NCBI GenBank assembly: GCA_017552715.1
Contig: JAFZOW010000011.1
Location: forward strand, 1-60,521
Direction of reading: 5' to 3'
Length of the DNA stretch: 60,521 bases
Source: Lachnospiraceae bacterium
GTDB lineage: Bacteria; Bacillota; Clostridia; Lachnospirales; Lachnospiraceae
In this document: one piece after another, positions 15,444-25,100 of the stretch
Position numbering within the stretch: position 1 is the stretch's first letter
How the letters are laid out: each line of letters begins with the position of its first letter
Position numbers and translations under genes: made by a program
Notes under the pieces: model-generated
What the model was told of the DNA's origin: nothing
What the model saw: the letters and a program-made list of their open reading frames with translations, nothing else
The model's database searches: none

Positions 15444-16415
15444 ATGAATATTGAAAACCTGGGAAGGATATCCGAAGTACAGAAGAACAGTTATACGATA
15501 CGGTATATGGAAGAGGATCTTCCGGCAAAATTGAAAGGAAGCTTTTACGAAAAAGAAGCGGAAGAATTTCCGGTGGTAGGGGATTATGTTACATTCCGGT
15601 ATAATCCTGACGGTGAAGCCCTTATACTCTCGGTCTGCGAAAGGAAAAGTTTTCTGCAGCGGCCGGACCAGTCCAAAACGGGCGTGATGCAGTATATGGT
15701 ATCCAATGTGGACTACTGCTTCATCGTTACATCTCTAAATGATGATTACAGTTATAATCGTATCGCCAGATATGCCGGCGTTGCATTGCAGGGAGGAGCA
15801 GTGCCGGTGGCCATACTCACAAAATCGGATCTGTGCGCTAATGTGGGACGCTACGTAAGTGAAGTGGAAAGCATTTCCGAGAAGATCAGGGTGCATGCGA
15901 TCTCTGCTCTGTATGATATCGGACTGGAGGAGCTGAAGGAGTATCTTACACCGGGCACGACGATCTGTATGATGGGATCTTCCGGTGCCGGAAAATCCAC
16001 ACTGATCAATGCGCTGGCAGGGGAAGAGACCATGAAGACCAGAGCCGTCAGAGAATCCGATTCCAAAGGAAAGCATACGACAACGCACCGGCAGCTGATC
16101 GAGCTTGCCAACGGGGCTTCCATCATCGATACTCCCGGTATGAGAGAGATCGGCATGGCCATGACACAGGAAGGGATCGATGAAACCTTTTCGGATATCA
16201 TAGAACTGGAAAGCCACTGCAGATTCAGTGACTGCAGACACGATACCGAGCCCGGCTGCGCGATCAAAGAGGCCATTGAAAACGGTACTCTGTCGGAAGA
16301 ACGTCTGATGCTTTACAAGAATCTCGGCGCCGAAAACACAAGAAATTACGCAAAGAAAAAAGAGATCTCCAAATGGGTCAAAGCACGGAAAAATTACGGT
16401 GTGGGAGGATATTAA
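15444..16415 (+). CDS. rsgA: Ribosome small-subunit-dependent GTPase A
   Basis: A 30S-subunit maturation GTPase. Order of elements: N-terminal OB-fold (about 1-70), the circularly permuted GTPase domain with G4 LTKSD before G1 GSSGAGKST (Walker A, about residue 175) and G3 DTPGMRE, and a C-terminal zinc finger with CRFSDCRHDTEPGC. The G4-G1-G3 order is diagnostic. I chose ATG 15444 because AAAGGAGA lies 11 nt upstream and the product then matches the usual 300-330 residues; the frame extends to 15387 but runs through the terminator hairpin. It has no visible promoter of its own after the terminator, so readthrough or a weak promoter may feed it. Confidence 0.95.
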   Translation: MNIENLGRISEVQKNSYTIRYMEEDLPAKLKGSFYEKEAEEFPVVGDYVTFRYNPDGEALILSVCERKSFLQRPDQSKTGVMQYMVSNVDYCFIVTSLNDDYSYNRIARYAGVALQGGAVPVAILTKSDLCANVGRYVSEVESISEKIRVHAISALYDIGLEELKEYLTPGTTICMMGSSGAGKSTLINALAGEETMKTRAVRESDSKGKHTTTHRQLIELANGASIIDTPGMREIGMAMTQEGIDETFSDIIELESHCRFSDCRHDTEPGCAIKEAIENGTLSEERLMLYKNLGAENTRNYAKKKEISKWVKARKNYGVGGY

Positions 16416-16466
16416 GCTGACAAAGCGGAGTCAATATGCTATACTGTCCGGCGGAGGTATGAAGAT

Positions 16467-16952
16467 ATGACTGAAAACAATGTAAAGATCCCTTTGATCA
16501 TCGCGGTGGTGCTGCAGGGTATAGCTCTGCTGGTGGCGCTGACCTGCGTTCTGACGCAGGAGTCCATTATTCCGGCTCTGGCCAACGGACCTTTGATCCA
16601 GAGAAAGATCGTTCCCATCAACTTTTATATCATTGTGACCGAACTTATCCTGCAGCTGGGCTTTCTTCTCACTGTCTTCTTCTACGGCGGAGAAGCGCGG
16701 CGGGGTATTGCGGCGGTATTTGCAATACTGAAATGCGTGCTTTCCCTTTCCGTCCTGGGCCTAACCATGCTCACCAATGTGATCCTGGCGCGACAGGGTT
16801 CGGAAATGCTGACAGCCCACAGCCTGGTAAGCAGTTCGATAAGTACTTCCACCCTGGCCTTTACGGTCGTTTCCTCGGCCCTCTTCTTCATCGCGCTGGG
16901 ACGCTACGGGATAAGTGAGACGCCGCAGATGAAGCAGATAAACTTACAGTGA
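16467..16952 (+). CDS. Small four-helix membrane protein of unknown function
   Basis: A 161-residue hydrophobic protein with four predicted membrane helices, at about residues 8-30, 50-72, 80-102 and 118-142. I do not recognise the family and see no catalytic motif. ATG 16467 is preceded by GGCGGAGG at about 9 nt. It lies 51 nt after rsgA, which could place it in the same transcript. Its 3' end overlaps by 9 nt the 3' end of the convergent histidine kinase gene, so no terminator can separate the two. Confidence 0.72.
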   Translation: MTENNVKIPLIIAVVLQGIALLVALTCVLTQESIIPALANGPLIQRKIVPINFYIIVTELILQLGFLLTVFFYGGEARRGIAAVFAILKCVLSLSVLGLTMLTNVILARQGSEMLTAHSLVSSSISTSTLAFTVVSSALFFIALGRYGISETPQMKQINLQ

Positions 16953-18299
16953 CGGATCCCTTTCCGGGGGGATGAATACATCAAATTCGATCTCCCCGGC
17001 ATCCGGATCGGCTTTGACATAAATATCGCCATACAGCTTGCGTGCGATCTCTCTGGCTTCAAAAAGGCCGATACCGCTGCCGGGAACAGCGGAGGCGTTG
17101 GAACCGCGCCAGAAGCTGTTGAAAAGATAGGGCAGCTCTTTTTCACCCGGTACATTCCCTTTATTCTTTACTATAAAACAATATCCATCATTGTCTTTTT
17201 CCAGACTTACCGATATCCCTTCCCCGTTACCGTACTTGATGGCATTTTCCATCAGCTGCGAAAGGATCCTGCATATGCCGCTCTTATCGCTCTTTACAAG
17301 GGCGTTGTGTCCCGTTTCCACAGTGAAGGGTATGCGCAGCATCTGAAGACGGTTGGAAAACTCTTCATTTAAAAACGTTTCCAGTTCGTTCAGATAGAAG
17401 GAACTTATCTCCGGTTCAAAATCGATCACGCCGCCGGATGCTTTTTCGATCAGTTCCTTTACCAGTTCCGCCACATCATCGGCATTTTTCCCGATCTTTT
17501 CAGCTACTTCCGCATCCTTTTCATTGGCTTTCCCATCCGGCTGATAAAGACCCGTGCGGATAGCATCGGCATACAGCTTGATATTTGCCACAGGTGTCTT
17601 GATCCCGTGTGCGATGGTGGTCATCATCGTCAGATGATCCCGGCTCAGTTCATTGATACGCTTTTTGTTTTTTTCCAGCCGGTCACTCAGCATATTGATA
17701 CCCCAGACAAAGCGGCCGAAGAGCCGGTTTTTCGTTTCCGGGAGCTTTTCGGACAGTTCGTTCCTGGACATCTTTTCGGGATAAGCAGCCAGCTTTCCGA
17801 AGGGACGGAGAACGGCAGCATGTATATATATCCACACAGCCAGGGTGATGAGGAACGCTGCCGCAAGACAGAGATTCATCAGGATCCGAAGCTTTCCGTA
17901 TCCGGGGTCCCTGTATTCAAAGCAGACAAAGCCCGTGACACGATCTTCCCGGTACAGGGTCCAGATCTTGACATTTTCGTTTCCACGGTTCAGAAGGGAA
18001 AGATCACGGTTCTTTCCTTCCGCAGGCAGATAGTAGATCCTGTCCGGCAGGCTCACGCCTTCCGATCGTGCCTCGGCTAAGAGAGTGCTGTCATGATAAA
18101 GGGTATTTATCAGCTCTTCCATATGTTCCGGGTCGGAATCTTCCGCCTGCTCTTCCAGGCATTGAAAAAAACGGTTCATATAGATGACCGCCTTATCGCT
18201 GCGTTCTTTTATAAGGGAAGTAAATACCGCATTGGAAACGATAAAAAGAAATACAAAAAGAAACAGAAGAGGGATGAAAAGCTTTCCCGGCCTTTTCAT
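16944..18299 (-). CDS. Membrane sensor histidine kinase
   Basis: Autophosphorylates on histidine and passes the phosphate to the regulator encoded just upstream. A membrane helix (about 8-30), an extracytoplasmic domain of about 100 residues and a second helix (about 130-155) precede a HAMP-like linker. The DHp domain has the H-box IAHGIKTPV (about residue 235), and the HATPase domain has the N-box MENAIKYGNGEG and G-box SGIGLFEA. The H-box has G where many kinases have D or E after His. It overlaps the regulator gene by 4 nt. As the last gene of a cluster with an ABC transporter and lipoprotein hydrolase, it probably senses a peptide, antibiotic or lipid outside the cell. Confidence 0.92.
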   Translation of the reverse strand: MKRPGKLFIPLLFLFVFLFIVSNAVFTSLIKERSDKAVIYMNRFFQCLEEQAEDSDPEHMEELINTLYHDSTLLAEARSEGVSLPDRIYYLPAEGKNRDLSLLNRGNENVKIWTLYREDRVTGFVCFEYRDPGYGKLRILMNLCLAAAFLITLAVWIYIHAAVLRPFGKLAAYPEKMSRNELSEKLPETKNRLFGRFVWGINMLSDRLEKNKKRINELSRDHLTMMTTIAHGIKTPVANIKLYADAIRTGLYQPDGKANEKDAEVAEKIGKNADDVAELVKELIEKASGGVIDFEPEISSFYLNELETFLNEEFSNRLQMLRIPFTVETGHNALVKSDKSGICRILSQLMENAIKYGNGEGISVSLEKDNDGYCFIVKNKGNVPGEKELPYLFNSFWRGSNASAVPGSGIGLFEAREIARKLYGDIYVKADPDAGEIEFDVFIPPERDPSL

Positions 18300-18982
18300 A
18301 CGCCGTTTTCCCCGAACTGATAGCCGACTCTCCAGACCGTACGGATCAGTTTCGGATCCTTCGGGTCATCTTCCAGCTTTTCACGGAGCCAGCGTATATG
18401 AACATTCAGGCTTCCCTGCTCACTGAAGGAATCCACGCCCCATACTTCGTTAAAGAGCTTATCTTTGTCGATCACCTGTCCGGGATGCTTCATCATATAT
18501 TCCAGGAGAGAGAATTCCTTGGTACCCAGCTGTATCTCTTTGCCGTCTTTATACACGATGCGGCTGCCCAGATCCATGGTGATGTTTTCATGGCTGAGGA
18601 GCTGCCGGTCTTCGCTCAGATCGTAGGCACGGCGCAGAAGAGCTTTGATCTTAAGCCCCAGTACCTGGATCGAAAAAGGTTTATCGATGTAATCATCGGC
18701 TCCCACCTGCAAGCCCAGGATCTTACTCTGATCATCGGTACGGGCACTCATCATCAGCACCGGGAGCTTCTGGCTCCGCCTTATCTCCTGAAGAGCCTCG
18801 TAGCCGTCCATGCCCGGAAGCATCACATCAAGAAGCAGCAGCTTAAAAGCTGCTGTTCCCAGAAGGGCGATCCCTTCCTCCGCATTCATCCTCCACTCCA
18901 CGGAATAGCCTTCGCGGCGGAGGAAGTCGGAGATCAGGGTCCCCAGTTCTTCATTGTCTTCGATCACAAGTATATCCGTCAT
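18296..18982 (-). CDS. OmpR-family response regulator
   Basis: Receiver domain (about 1-115) with the phospho-acceptor Asp in LLLDVMLPGMDG (about residue 51), the conserved T/S region and Lys in DKPFSIQ, followed by a winged-helix DNA-binding domain (about 130-226, ending RTVWRVGYQF). It is translationally coupled to the downstream kinase gene and begins 36 nt after the hydrolase gene. It probably controls the ABC transporter genes of the same cluster. Confidence 0.94.
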   Translation of the reverse strand: MTDILVIEDNEELGTLISDFLRREGYSVEWRMNAEEGIALLGTAAFKLLLLDVMLPGMDGYEALQEIRRSQKLPVLMMSARTDDQSKILGLQVGADDYIDKPFSIQVLGLKIKALLRRAYDLSEDRQLLSHENITMDLGSRIVYKDGKEIQLGTKEFSLLEYMMKHPGQVIDKDKLFNEVWGVDSFSEQGSLNVHIRWLREKLEDDPKDPKLIRTVWRVGYQFGENGV

Positions 18983-19018
18983 GACCCTATCATACTTCGT
19001 TCTTTTGCTTTTTACAAC

Positions 19019-20416
19019 TCAGTATTCCCCGACCTTTACAAATTCGGGAACATCCTCCGCATAATATCCTTTTGTGAAGGCCACATGGATGTCCCCCGTG
19101 GCATAATCCACGATCATGGTATGCACCGTTCCGGCGTTGTGAACATTCCTGACTTCGTGCTGCTGCACCACTTCCTTCGACATCAGCCCCTTCACATCCG
19201 CTACGGAAAACTTTTCTTTTTCACTGACCCATATATTGTATTTCGAAAAACGGTCGATATTGCTTTCAACTCCCGTAAAGGCATCCTTATTTCCCTTCGA
19301 TGCAAAGGAATTGACGATGCACAGCGCATCGGGGCTGTCCCAGGAAAGTCCTTCCATCAGTTCCGTATCAACACCCCGGAGTATCGATACGGCCCGTCCG
19401 GCTTCCTGCACTTCCCGGGTCGCATTTTCACAGCAGAAGGCATCCTTCTTATCCGTTACCAGAAGATTATTGCACCAGGTAAAATCGGGACTCTCCGACA
19501 GCAGGAATTCTCCGGCTTCCTTTGCACTTTCGAATTCTTCCAGGGCGTAGCGTATCTCAAAGGTATAACATTTCTTCCCTTCATATACAAAGGGCATTCC
19601 CTCCATGGCTCCGGTATCGGAACCTATATCCAGTATCGCTATCACCAGCCCGTCGTCATTTACGGCCGTTATCATATCCAGCAGCCCCAGTACGCTGATC
19701 ACGGTAAGAGAACGTTCATTCTTCTTCATATGCGTTACCGCATGGATCTTTGTCATCTGTGCCTGGCTCCCGAGGTTCCATTCCAGATTGCGCATGGTGA
19801 TCCTCTCTCCCGTAGTTGTCCGGCTGCCTCCCAGGGAAAGGGCACTGCAGGCCGTTCCCCGCAGGGCATCCGGTATGATCTGCATGGTGAGGGCCTCGAT
19901 ATAGCTCAGCTTTCCGTTTTCCTCATAACCCTCTTCTCCCCGGGAGATCTCTTTCGCAAAGCTTTCGATCTCTGTTCTGTATTCTTCCGGGATGGAGGCT
20001 TCCAGCGTAAGGATCCTTTCTTCCAGAGACGCATGATTTACCGGACGGCCACCGAATGCCATACGGATGTTTTCATAAAGATAAGGTTCAAAGCATTCTT
20101 CGTATTCCGGTACGGCCGTAAGCAGGGTCCGGGCATAGGATGCTCCCACTTCTTCGGGACCGCCCTTTTCATAATCCAGGGTCACGTCATAATAGGAGGG
20201 GTATCTCTTTATCTCACATAGTCCGTCCTCCGAACGGAAGCTTTCAAGCAGCTCTTCCGTTTTGCTCTCATCGGACAGAAGGGGCTCTTCCTCAACATTG
20301 CAGGAACCCACCTTTACCATCGCACCTGCACCGGCTGGTACCTCCGTCACGCCGCAGCCGCATAAAGCCGTGAGGGCTCCCGTCATGATAAGTTTTCCGA
20401 TAAGTTTTTTATTCAT
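19019..20416 (-). CDS. Lipoprotein of the C45 / choloylglycine-hydrolase-like Ntn superfamily
   Basis: A probable cell-surface amidase or acyltransferase. The N-terminus is a lipoprotein signal with lipobox LCGC (Cys21 lipidated). The catalytic region begins near Cys190 in GTACSALSLGG, followed by RNLEW, the arrangement seen around the processed nucleophile Cys of acyl-CoA:6-APA acyltransferase-like and bile salt/penicillin V hydrolase-like enzymes. About 165 residues precede the Cys, so maturation would need autocleavage or the enzyme acts unprocessed. It overlaps the end of the permease gene by 8 nt and precedes the response regulator. That context suggests it acts on the compound sensed or moved by the cluster, for example an N-acyl peptide or beta-lactam (inference). 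The fold is likely; the substrate is unknown. Confidence 0.75.
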   Translation of the reverse strand: MNKKLIGKLIMTGALTALCGCGVTEVPAGAGAMVKVGSCNVEEEPLLSDESKTEELLESFRSEDGLCEIKRYPSYYDVTLDYEKGGPEEVGASYARTLLTAVPEYEECFEPYLYENIRMAFGGRPVNHASLEERILTLEASIPEEYRTEIESFAKEISRGEEGYEENGKLSYIEALTMQIIPDALRGTACSALSLGGSRTTTGERITMRNLEWNLGSQAQMTKIHAVTHMKKNERSLTVISVLGLLDMITAVNDDGLVIAILDIGSDTGAMEGMPFVYEGKKCYTFEIRYALEEFESAKEAGEFLLSESPDFTWCNNLLVTDKKDAFCCENATREVQEAGRAVSILRGVDTELMEGLSWDSPDALCIVNSFASKGNKDAFTGVESNIDRFSKYNIWVSEKEKFSVADVKGLMSKEVVQQHEVRNVHNAGTVHTMIVDYATGDIHVAFTKGYYAEDVPEFVKVGEY

Positions 20417-22865
20417 TTCGTATTCTCCATATCCGTATCTGATCCATGTTTTTAAATGACAGTGCTAAGACAAGCGTGATGAGAAGCACGATGGTAAGGG
20501 GCAGCAGTATCATCACCGTAAGAGGCGGGGATGCGAGGGTAAAGCTTCCCACATTCAGTACCGCTATGCCGATCCGGTCGAAGAGCCATTTCGACAGGCT
20601 TAAGGATATGAGCGTTGCAAGCAGGGTTGCCATGGCTGCAAGCAAAAGCATCCTCTGGTAATGCCATCCCCGGATGCTTCCTTTGCCCACACCCAGGCTC
20701 TTCAGCATGGCGATATCGGAAGTTTCCTCTTCAATGAAGATCTCCTGATAGAGAAAGGTCATTGCCAGAGTACTTATGGCGATGATGATACCCGTCGTTA
20801 CCATCAGCAGATCGAGAACCGGTCCGAACTGGCTTCCCAGATCAAATTCCAGGACCTGATCAAAATCCCACACCGTGATATCTTCATTGACGGCACGCAT
20901 CTTCTCTACATAATCACGGTATTCGCTTTCATCTCCACCGATATCGATGCTGAATATATCCCAATCCGTGGATACGATATCGTCACCGTTCCGGGTCATA
21001 TAAACGCTGTAAAGCTGCATGGTTTCCGCATATGCCGTTACAATAAAATCCCTTTGTACGGTCTTTGTCGAAAAACCGTCATCCTCATAAACCTTGTACT
21101 CCAGCGTGATGGTATCACCAAGCTGAATCCCCCTGTTCCGCTTGAAATTATGGGAAATGGCAACTTCATTGGGAAGCTCCGGCGCTCTGCTCCCCTTGAT
21201 GAATTTCATTTTATTCAGCTCATAATCTCCGAAATAGAGGGTGGCCGCTACTTTATTCCCGTCAAGGACCAGAGCTGCATTCTGCATGTCCGTGATCTGA
21301 TAATCCAGAGGAATGCCCTGCTCTCCGTAGTATTTTTCGTAATAGGAGAATACATTCCTGTAGCTTCCCTCCTGATCGATCAGTCGGTCCCTGAGTTCTT
21401 CTTCGGGACGGATCATGACTTCCCTTTCCCCGCTGCACCAGTAGGTCCTGCGGAAGTCATCACTTATGATCGTTGCTTTCAGCTGTACCACCATCAGGAA
21501 GACCACCATCCCCATCATATAACTTATGATAAGATAACGGTATCTCTTCAGTCTTCCCAGGATGTCACTGAGAGCCATAAAGAAAGGAACGGACATGAGC
21601 CTGCTCTTATGAAGGAAGACTCCCGGCAGCTTCTTAAAGCGCTCTCCGCGGTTTTCACCGTGTATCGTATCCATTACCGAGATCTTCCTCATTCTTCTGA
21701 GGGCGATAAAGGAAAAGGCGAGCATGAGCAGTATAAAGATCAGGCTGACGCCCGCGCCGAGAAGGACAAGGGTGGAACTGTCCGGATTCAGGGTGTTGTT
21801 GATAAAGCTCCGTATGAGGAATCTGCATAAGGCTGTCCCGACAATGCTTCCGGTCAGCCCTCCCATGGCGGCGAAGGCGATATACTTTACGATGAACAGG
21901 GATTTATAGGAGAGTGAATCCACCCCGATGGCTTTCATCATTCCGATCTCCCGCTCTTCCCGCTTGATGGTGGCACGCAGGCTGAAACGGATGGACATGA
22001 AGATGAGCAGGATCAGGGAAATACCCATAATGACCATGAAGATCCCTATGATCAGCGAGATCAATGCGGCATTTGACTGTGTGTTGGTCTTTCCGGTATA
22101 GATGTTTCCCACCGAGCCCTGGATCTTACCTTCCGGTCCCAGGCTTATAAGGGCTGTCTCCAGCTCCCGGCCCCAGTTCCTCAGTTCCCTTATGGAATCA
22201 AAGCCGCTGCTGAGCTTTATTTCATAGAAATCCGTTGGTCCGAAGTATTCTTTCATAAGCTGCTCATAATCAGCATCGGAAAACAGGATCTTATAAAGGG
22301 AAACGGAACTGGGATCCTTGTATATATGGGATACCGTGAATTCATAGATATTTCCCATATCGGTGGTAAGCCGTATCCTGTCTCCGGGCTGTGTCTTCGA
22401 ATGATAGGCCATCCCCTGTGAGATAGCCACACAGCCGTCTTTCAGCGTAAACAGCTCATCGTTCTTATCATAAGGGATGTTCTGCCCGCGGCTTATGGGA
22501 GAGATAAGAAATTCATTACTGTATAAGCTGGTAACACTTCTTTTATCAACACCGTCAAATTCGATCCTTGCAGTGGGCAGAAGCACCCTTTCGTTCACGC
22601 TGATCTCATCAATGATGGGATCTGAGCGGAGGAGCTCTTCGATGGTCTTTCGCTGTCCTTCCTTATCCGATAAGCTGGTGGGTACCGTAAAGATCACATC
22701 CGAGGTATTGCACTTTTCGTAGGTTTTATCGATCCCTGCGACCAAAGTGTAGATAAATCCCGTGCTCATGACCAGAAGAGTCGCGGAAATGATCATAAAG
22801 ATACACAGCACGATATTCAGTCCGACCTTATCTTTCAGGTCTCTTTTCAGCATTCTCCAATACAT
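20409..22865 (-). CDS. FtsX/MacB-type ABC transporter permease
   Basis: An 818-residue membrane subunit of an ABC system. It has an N-terminal helix, a large extracytoplasmic domain (about 40-265), three helices (about 270-385), a second extracytoplasmic domain (about 450-670) and a final three-helix block. Each helix block is preceded by the coupling-type sequence seen as EREIGMMKAIGV and ETSDIAMLKSLGV. This duplicated FtsX layout fits permeases that extrude or respond to peptides and antibiotics. It lies 6 nt after its ATPase gene and overlaps the lipoprotein hydrolase gene. Confidence 0.9.
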   Translation of the reverse strand: MYWRMLKRDLKDKVGLNIVLCIFMIISATLLVMSTGFIYTLVAGIDKTYEKCNTSDVIFTVPTSLSDKEGQRKTIEELLRSDPIIDEISVNERVLLPTARIEFDGVDKRSVTSLYSNEFLISPISRGQNIPYDKNDELFTLKDGCVAISQGMAYHSKTQPGDRIRLTTDMGNIYEFTVSHIYKDPSSVSLYKILFSDADYEQLMKEYFGPTDFYEIKLSSGFDSIRELRNWGRELETALISLGPEGKIQGSVGNIYTGKTNTQSNAALISLIIGIFMVIMGISLILLIFMSIRFSLRATIKREEREIGMMKAIGVDSLSYKSLFIVKYIAFAAMGGLTGSIVGTALCRFLIRSFINNTLNPDSSTLVLLGAGVSLIFILLMLAFSFIALRRMRKISVMDTIHGENRGERFKKLPGVFLHKSRLMSVPFFMALSDILGRLKRYRYLIISYMMGMVVFLMVVQLKATIISDDFRRTYWCSGEREVMIRPEEELRDRLIDQEGSYRNVFSYYEKYYGEQGIPLDYQITDMQNAALVLDGNKVAATLYFGDYELNKMKFIKGSRAPELPNEVAISHNFKRNRGIQLGDTITLEYKVYEDDGFSTKTVQRDFIVTAYAETMQLYSVYMTRNGDDIVSTDWDIFSIDIGGDESEYRDYVEKMRAVNEDITVWDFDQVLEFDLGSQFGPVLDLLMVTTGIIIAISTLAMTFLYQEIFIEEETSDIAMLKSLGVGKGSIRGWHYQRMLLLAAMATLLATLISLSLSKWLFDRIGIAVLNVGSFTLASPPLTVMILLPLTIVLLITLVLALSFKNMDQIRIWRIRNE

Positions 22866-22871
22866 AGTTCT

Positions 22872-23690
22872 TTACCACCCCATCTCTTCCAGCCATTTCC
22901 GGAGCTTCCGTTCACGCTGCACCACTTCCTCACGACCGTCAGTCACTTCTTTTTTGTTCTCTTCCGATCCTCCTGCCGATCCCTCGGCCGTTCCCATCTT
23001 CCCCAGCAGGAGTTCTCCGCGTATATCCCCGTCCACCAGATAGAGGATGCGGTCGGAGCTGGCTGCCACCTTTTCGCTGTGGGTGACCATCAGGACAGTT
23101 GTCCCTGTCTGATTTGCCTTGACCAGTTCCTGCAGAACTTCCATCGAAGCTTTTGAATTCAGCGCTCCCGTGGGTTCGTCTGCAAAAAGCACTTTGGGAC
23201 TGTTGATCAGTGCCCGGGCCAGACAGGCTCTCTGAAGCTGCCCGCCGGATACTTCGGTGATCTCTCTTTCCGCCGTCTCGATGATACCCAGCCTTCTCAT
23301 CAGGGCTTCCGCAGTCCGGTTCACTTCATCTCTGGACCTGAGTTTGGCCTGGTAGCCGGGAAGCACGATATTGTCCAGGATGCAGAGTTTCTTCATCATA
23401 TACATCTGCTGAAAGATGAAACCCATCTTTATAAGCCGCAGCTTCGTAAGCTGTTTTTCATTCATCTTCGAAAGATCTTCCCCGTCGAAGATCACCCTTC
23501 CGGCTGTCATGTCATCCATACCGCTGATGGTATAGAGCAGGGTGGACTTTCCCGAACCGCTGGGGCCCATGATGGATACAAATTCTCCCTCCTCGATCTT
23601 CAGGTTGATATTCTGCAGGACATTGTTGCTGTATCCGTCAACAATATACCTTTTACACAGATCCGTTGCTTCCAGACAAACCTTTCCCAT
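22872..23690 (-). CDS. ABC transporter ATP-binding protein (LolD/MacB type)
   Basis: Powers the adjacent FtsX-type permease. Walker A GPSGSGKST (about 42-50), signature VSGGQLQRACLARAL, Walker B VLFADEPTGAL and the switch His in VTHSEKVA are all intact. About 40 extra charged residues (Glu/Lys/Arg-rich) follow the core, beyond the usual 220-230 length. ATG 23690 is preceded by GAGGTAGG. It is the first gene of a five-gene minus-strand cluster; I found no strong sigma-A promoter in front of it, which fits control by the cluster's own response regulator. Confidence 0.93.
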   Translation of the reverse strand: MGKVCLEATDLCKRYIVDGYSNNVLQNINLKIEEGEFVSIMGPSGSGKSTLLYTISGMDDMTAGRVIFDGEDLSKMNEKQLTKLRLIKMGFIFQQMYMMKKLCILDNIVLPGYQAKLRSRDEVNRTAEALMRRLGIIETAEREITEVSGGQLQRACLARALINSPKVLFADEPTGALNSKASMEVLQELVKANQTGTTVLMVTHSEKVAASSDRILYLVDGDIRGELLLGKMGTAEGSAGGSEENKKEVTDGREEVVQRERKLRKWLEEMGW

Positions 23691-23945
23691 TTTCCTACCT
23701 CTGCTTTTCAGATTCTATGCAGGCTCTTTCTTACATGTGTTCTGAAAGGGCTCTCCCGTTTACAAACTCACTCTAACATTTCATTTCTTAAAAAATCTTT
23801 AAGGATACGGATTTTTTTCCGTCGCAGGGATCGCGGCGGCTTTTTTATATACTTTTTGGCCGCTTTGTGGTATCCTTGAAGAGGTTTTCGGCTTTAAAAC
23901 GCATACCGGTACAGGAGGCAGGACCGGAAGGGAGAAACTAGAGCC
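23691..23945. other. Divergent intergenic region
   Basis: 255 bp between the ABC cluster (minus) and the next plus-strand gene. It is AT-rich near 23775-23815. It has no convincing -35/-10 pair in either direction and no repeat that I can define, so control sites for both units are expected but not identified. Confidence 0.4.
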
Positions 23946-24380
23946 ATGCTGGAAAAACTGTTTTCGCAGTCCGGGGCGGAATCCTTAGGGGAGATCACCC
24001 GGCTGGATTCCCTGCTTTTGCATCTGGGCGGGATGAGGGGTTCGGAGGAATATGAGTTTGACGGCAGCGGGGAGATGGTAAAGATCCGTCATTACTGTTT
24101 CCGCTGTGTTGACGGAGATTACACAAGGCAGCTCGTAAGAGAGCTTTCCTGCGAAGCAGCGAGGGTGCTGCTTAAGCTTAACGAATTCGGGATCGGGGAC
24201 TGGAACGGCTTCAAAGGTCCCCATCCGAAGAATGTGAGTGACGGGATCATGTTCCGCCTGGAAGGAAATGTAAATGACGGAAAGCGTATCCATGCCGAAG
24301 GATCGGCCAATTTTCCGAAGCATTTTCATGAATTTACGGGCTGGATCAATAAAGAACTGCAGAATGCGGAAGAAGCATGA
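23946..24380 (+). CDS. Hypothetical protein, 144 aa
   Basis: A soluble, mixed-charge protein with no signal peptide or membrane helix. I do not recognise the family. Visible features are two cysteines in HYCFRCVDGDYT (about residues 51-62) and a His-rich NFPKHFHEFTGW segment near the C-terminus. ATG 23946 follows a GGAAGGGAG ribosome site about 10 nt upstream. It ends about 50 nt before the decayed sensor gene and may share a promoter with it. Confidence 0.68.
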   Translation: MLEKLFSQSGAESLGEITRLDSLLLHLGGMRGSEEYEFDGSGEMVKIRHYCFRCVDGDYTRQLVRELSCEAARVLLKLNEFGIGDWNGFKGPHPKNVSDGIMFRLEGNVNDGKRIHAEGSANFPKHFHEFTGWINKELQNAEEA

Positions 24381-24428
24381 CATTGCCCGAAAGACCGGAA
24401 CAGGATGACTTCAGGGGGAGAGGGAAGA

Positions 24429-25100
24429 GTGGAGAACCGTAACAGGAACATTACCGGGATAGCGGTGGCAGGCTTTATCATTATAACGCTGATCACTGTC
24501 TTCGGTACGATGTGGATCGGTCAGAGCGCACGGGAGGATTCGCAGGAAGCCGCACGTACCGTGAGCCTTCTTTATCTGGATGAACTGGCGGGAAGAAGGG
24601 AACAGGTGGTAGCGGATAATCTGCAGGGCCGGATCACCGATCTTCATACGGCGCTGGAGCTGATGACGGATGACGACTTAAGTGATATAGAACATCTGCA
24701 GCAATATCAGGCAAAAATGAAGCGGCTCTTCAAGCTGGAAAGATTTGCCTTTGTGGATACGGAGGGACTGATCTACACTTCCACCGGAACCCAGTCGGAT
24801 ATCGATGAGTACAGATTCGACCGTGATTCCATCACGGGACCGGAGATATCCATCAAAAATCTGAAGACCCACGATAAAAAAGTCATCATCGCCACACCCC
24901 TGGAGCATGTACCCTTTAACGGGGGAGAGCTTGTGGTATGCTTCATGGAGATCGACATGAAGGAGATGCTGCAGGGTGTATCCATGCATTCCCAGAGTTC
25001 CGACACCACTTTTTCCAATATCTATACCTCCGACGGTGTGGCCCTTACCGATATGATCCTGGGCGGCCTGGCGGAGGAAGACAATCTATTCGTCTCTTAA
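24429..25100 (+). pseudogene. 5' fragment of a sensor/EAL signalling protein (internally deleted)
   Basis: Codes for an N-terminal membrane helix (about residues 9-30 from GTG 24429, which has GGGGGAGAGGG upstream) and a PAS/Cache-like sensor region of about 180 residues. It stops abruptly after GGLAEEDNLFVS. The stop arises because a large deletion has joined this region out of frame to the end of an EAL domain: the bases from 25087 read YSSLNMITT in the next frame, the usual continuation of the EAL motif DDFGTGYSSL. The GGDEF region, if present, and the first half of EAL are missing. The truncated protein might still be made as a membrane sensor stub, but signalling should be lost. Confidence 0.72.

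Noticed and set aside
18398-20221. 607-codon plus-strand open frame opposite the hydrolase and response regulator genes
   Set aside because: It is antisense to two genes with recognisable motifs, has no ribosome site and an implausible composition; high G+C third positions create such frames.
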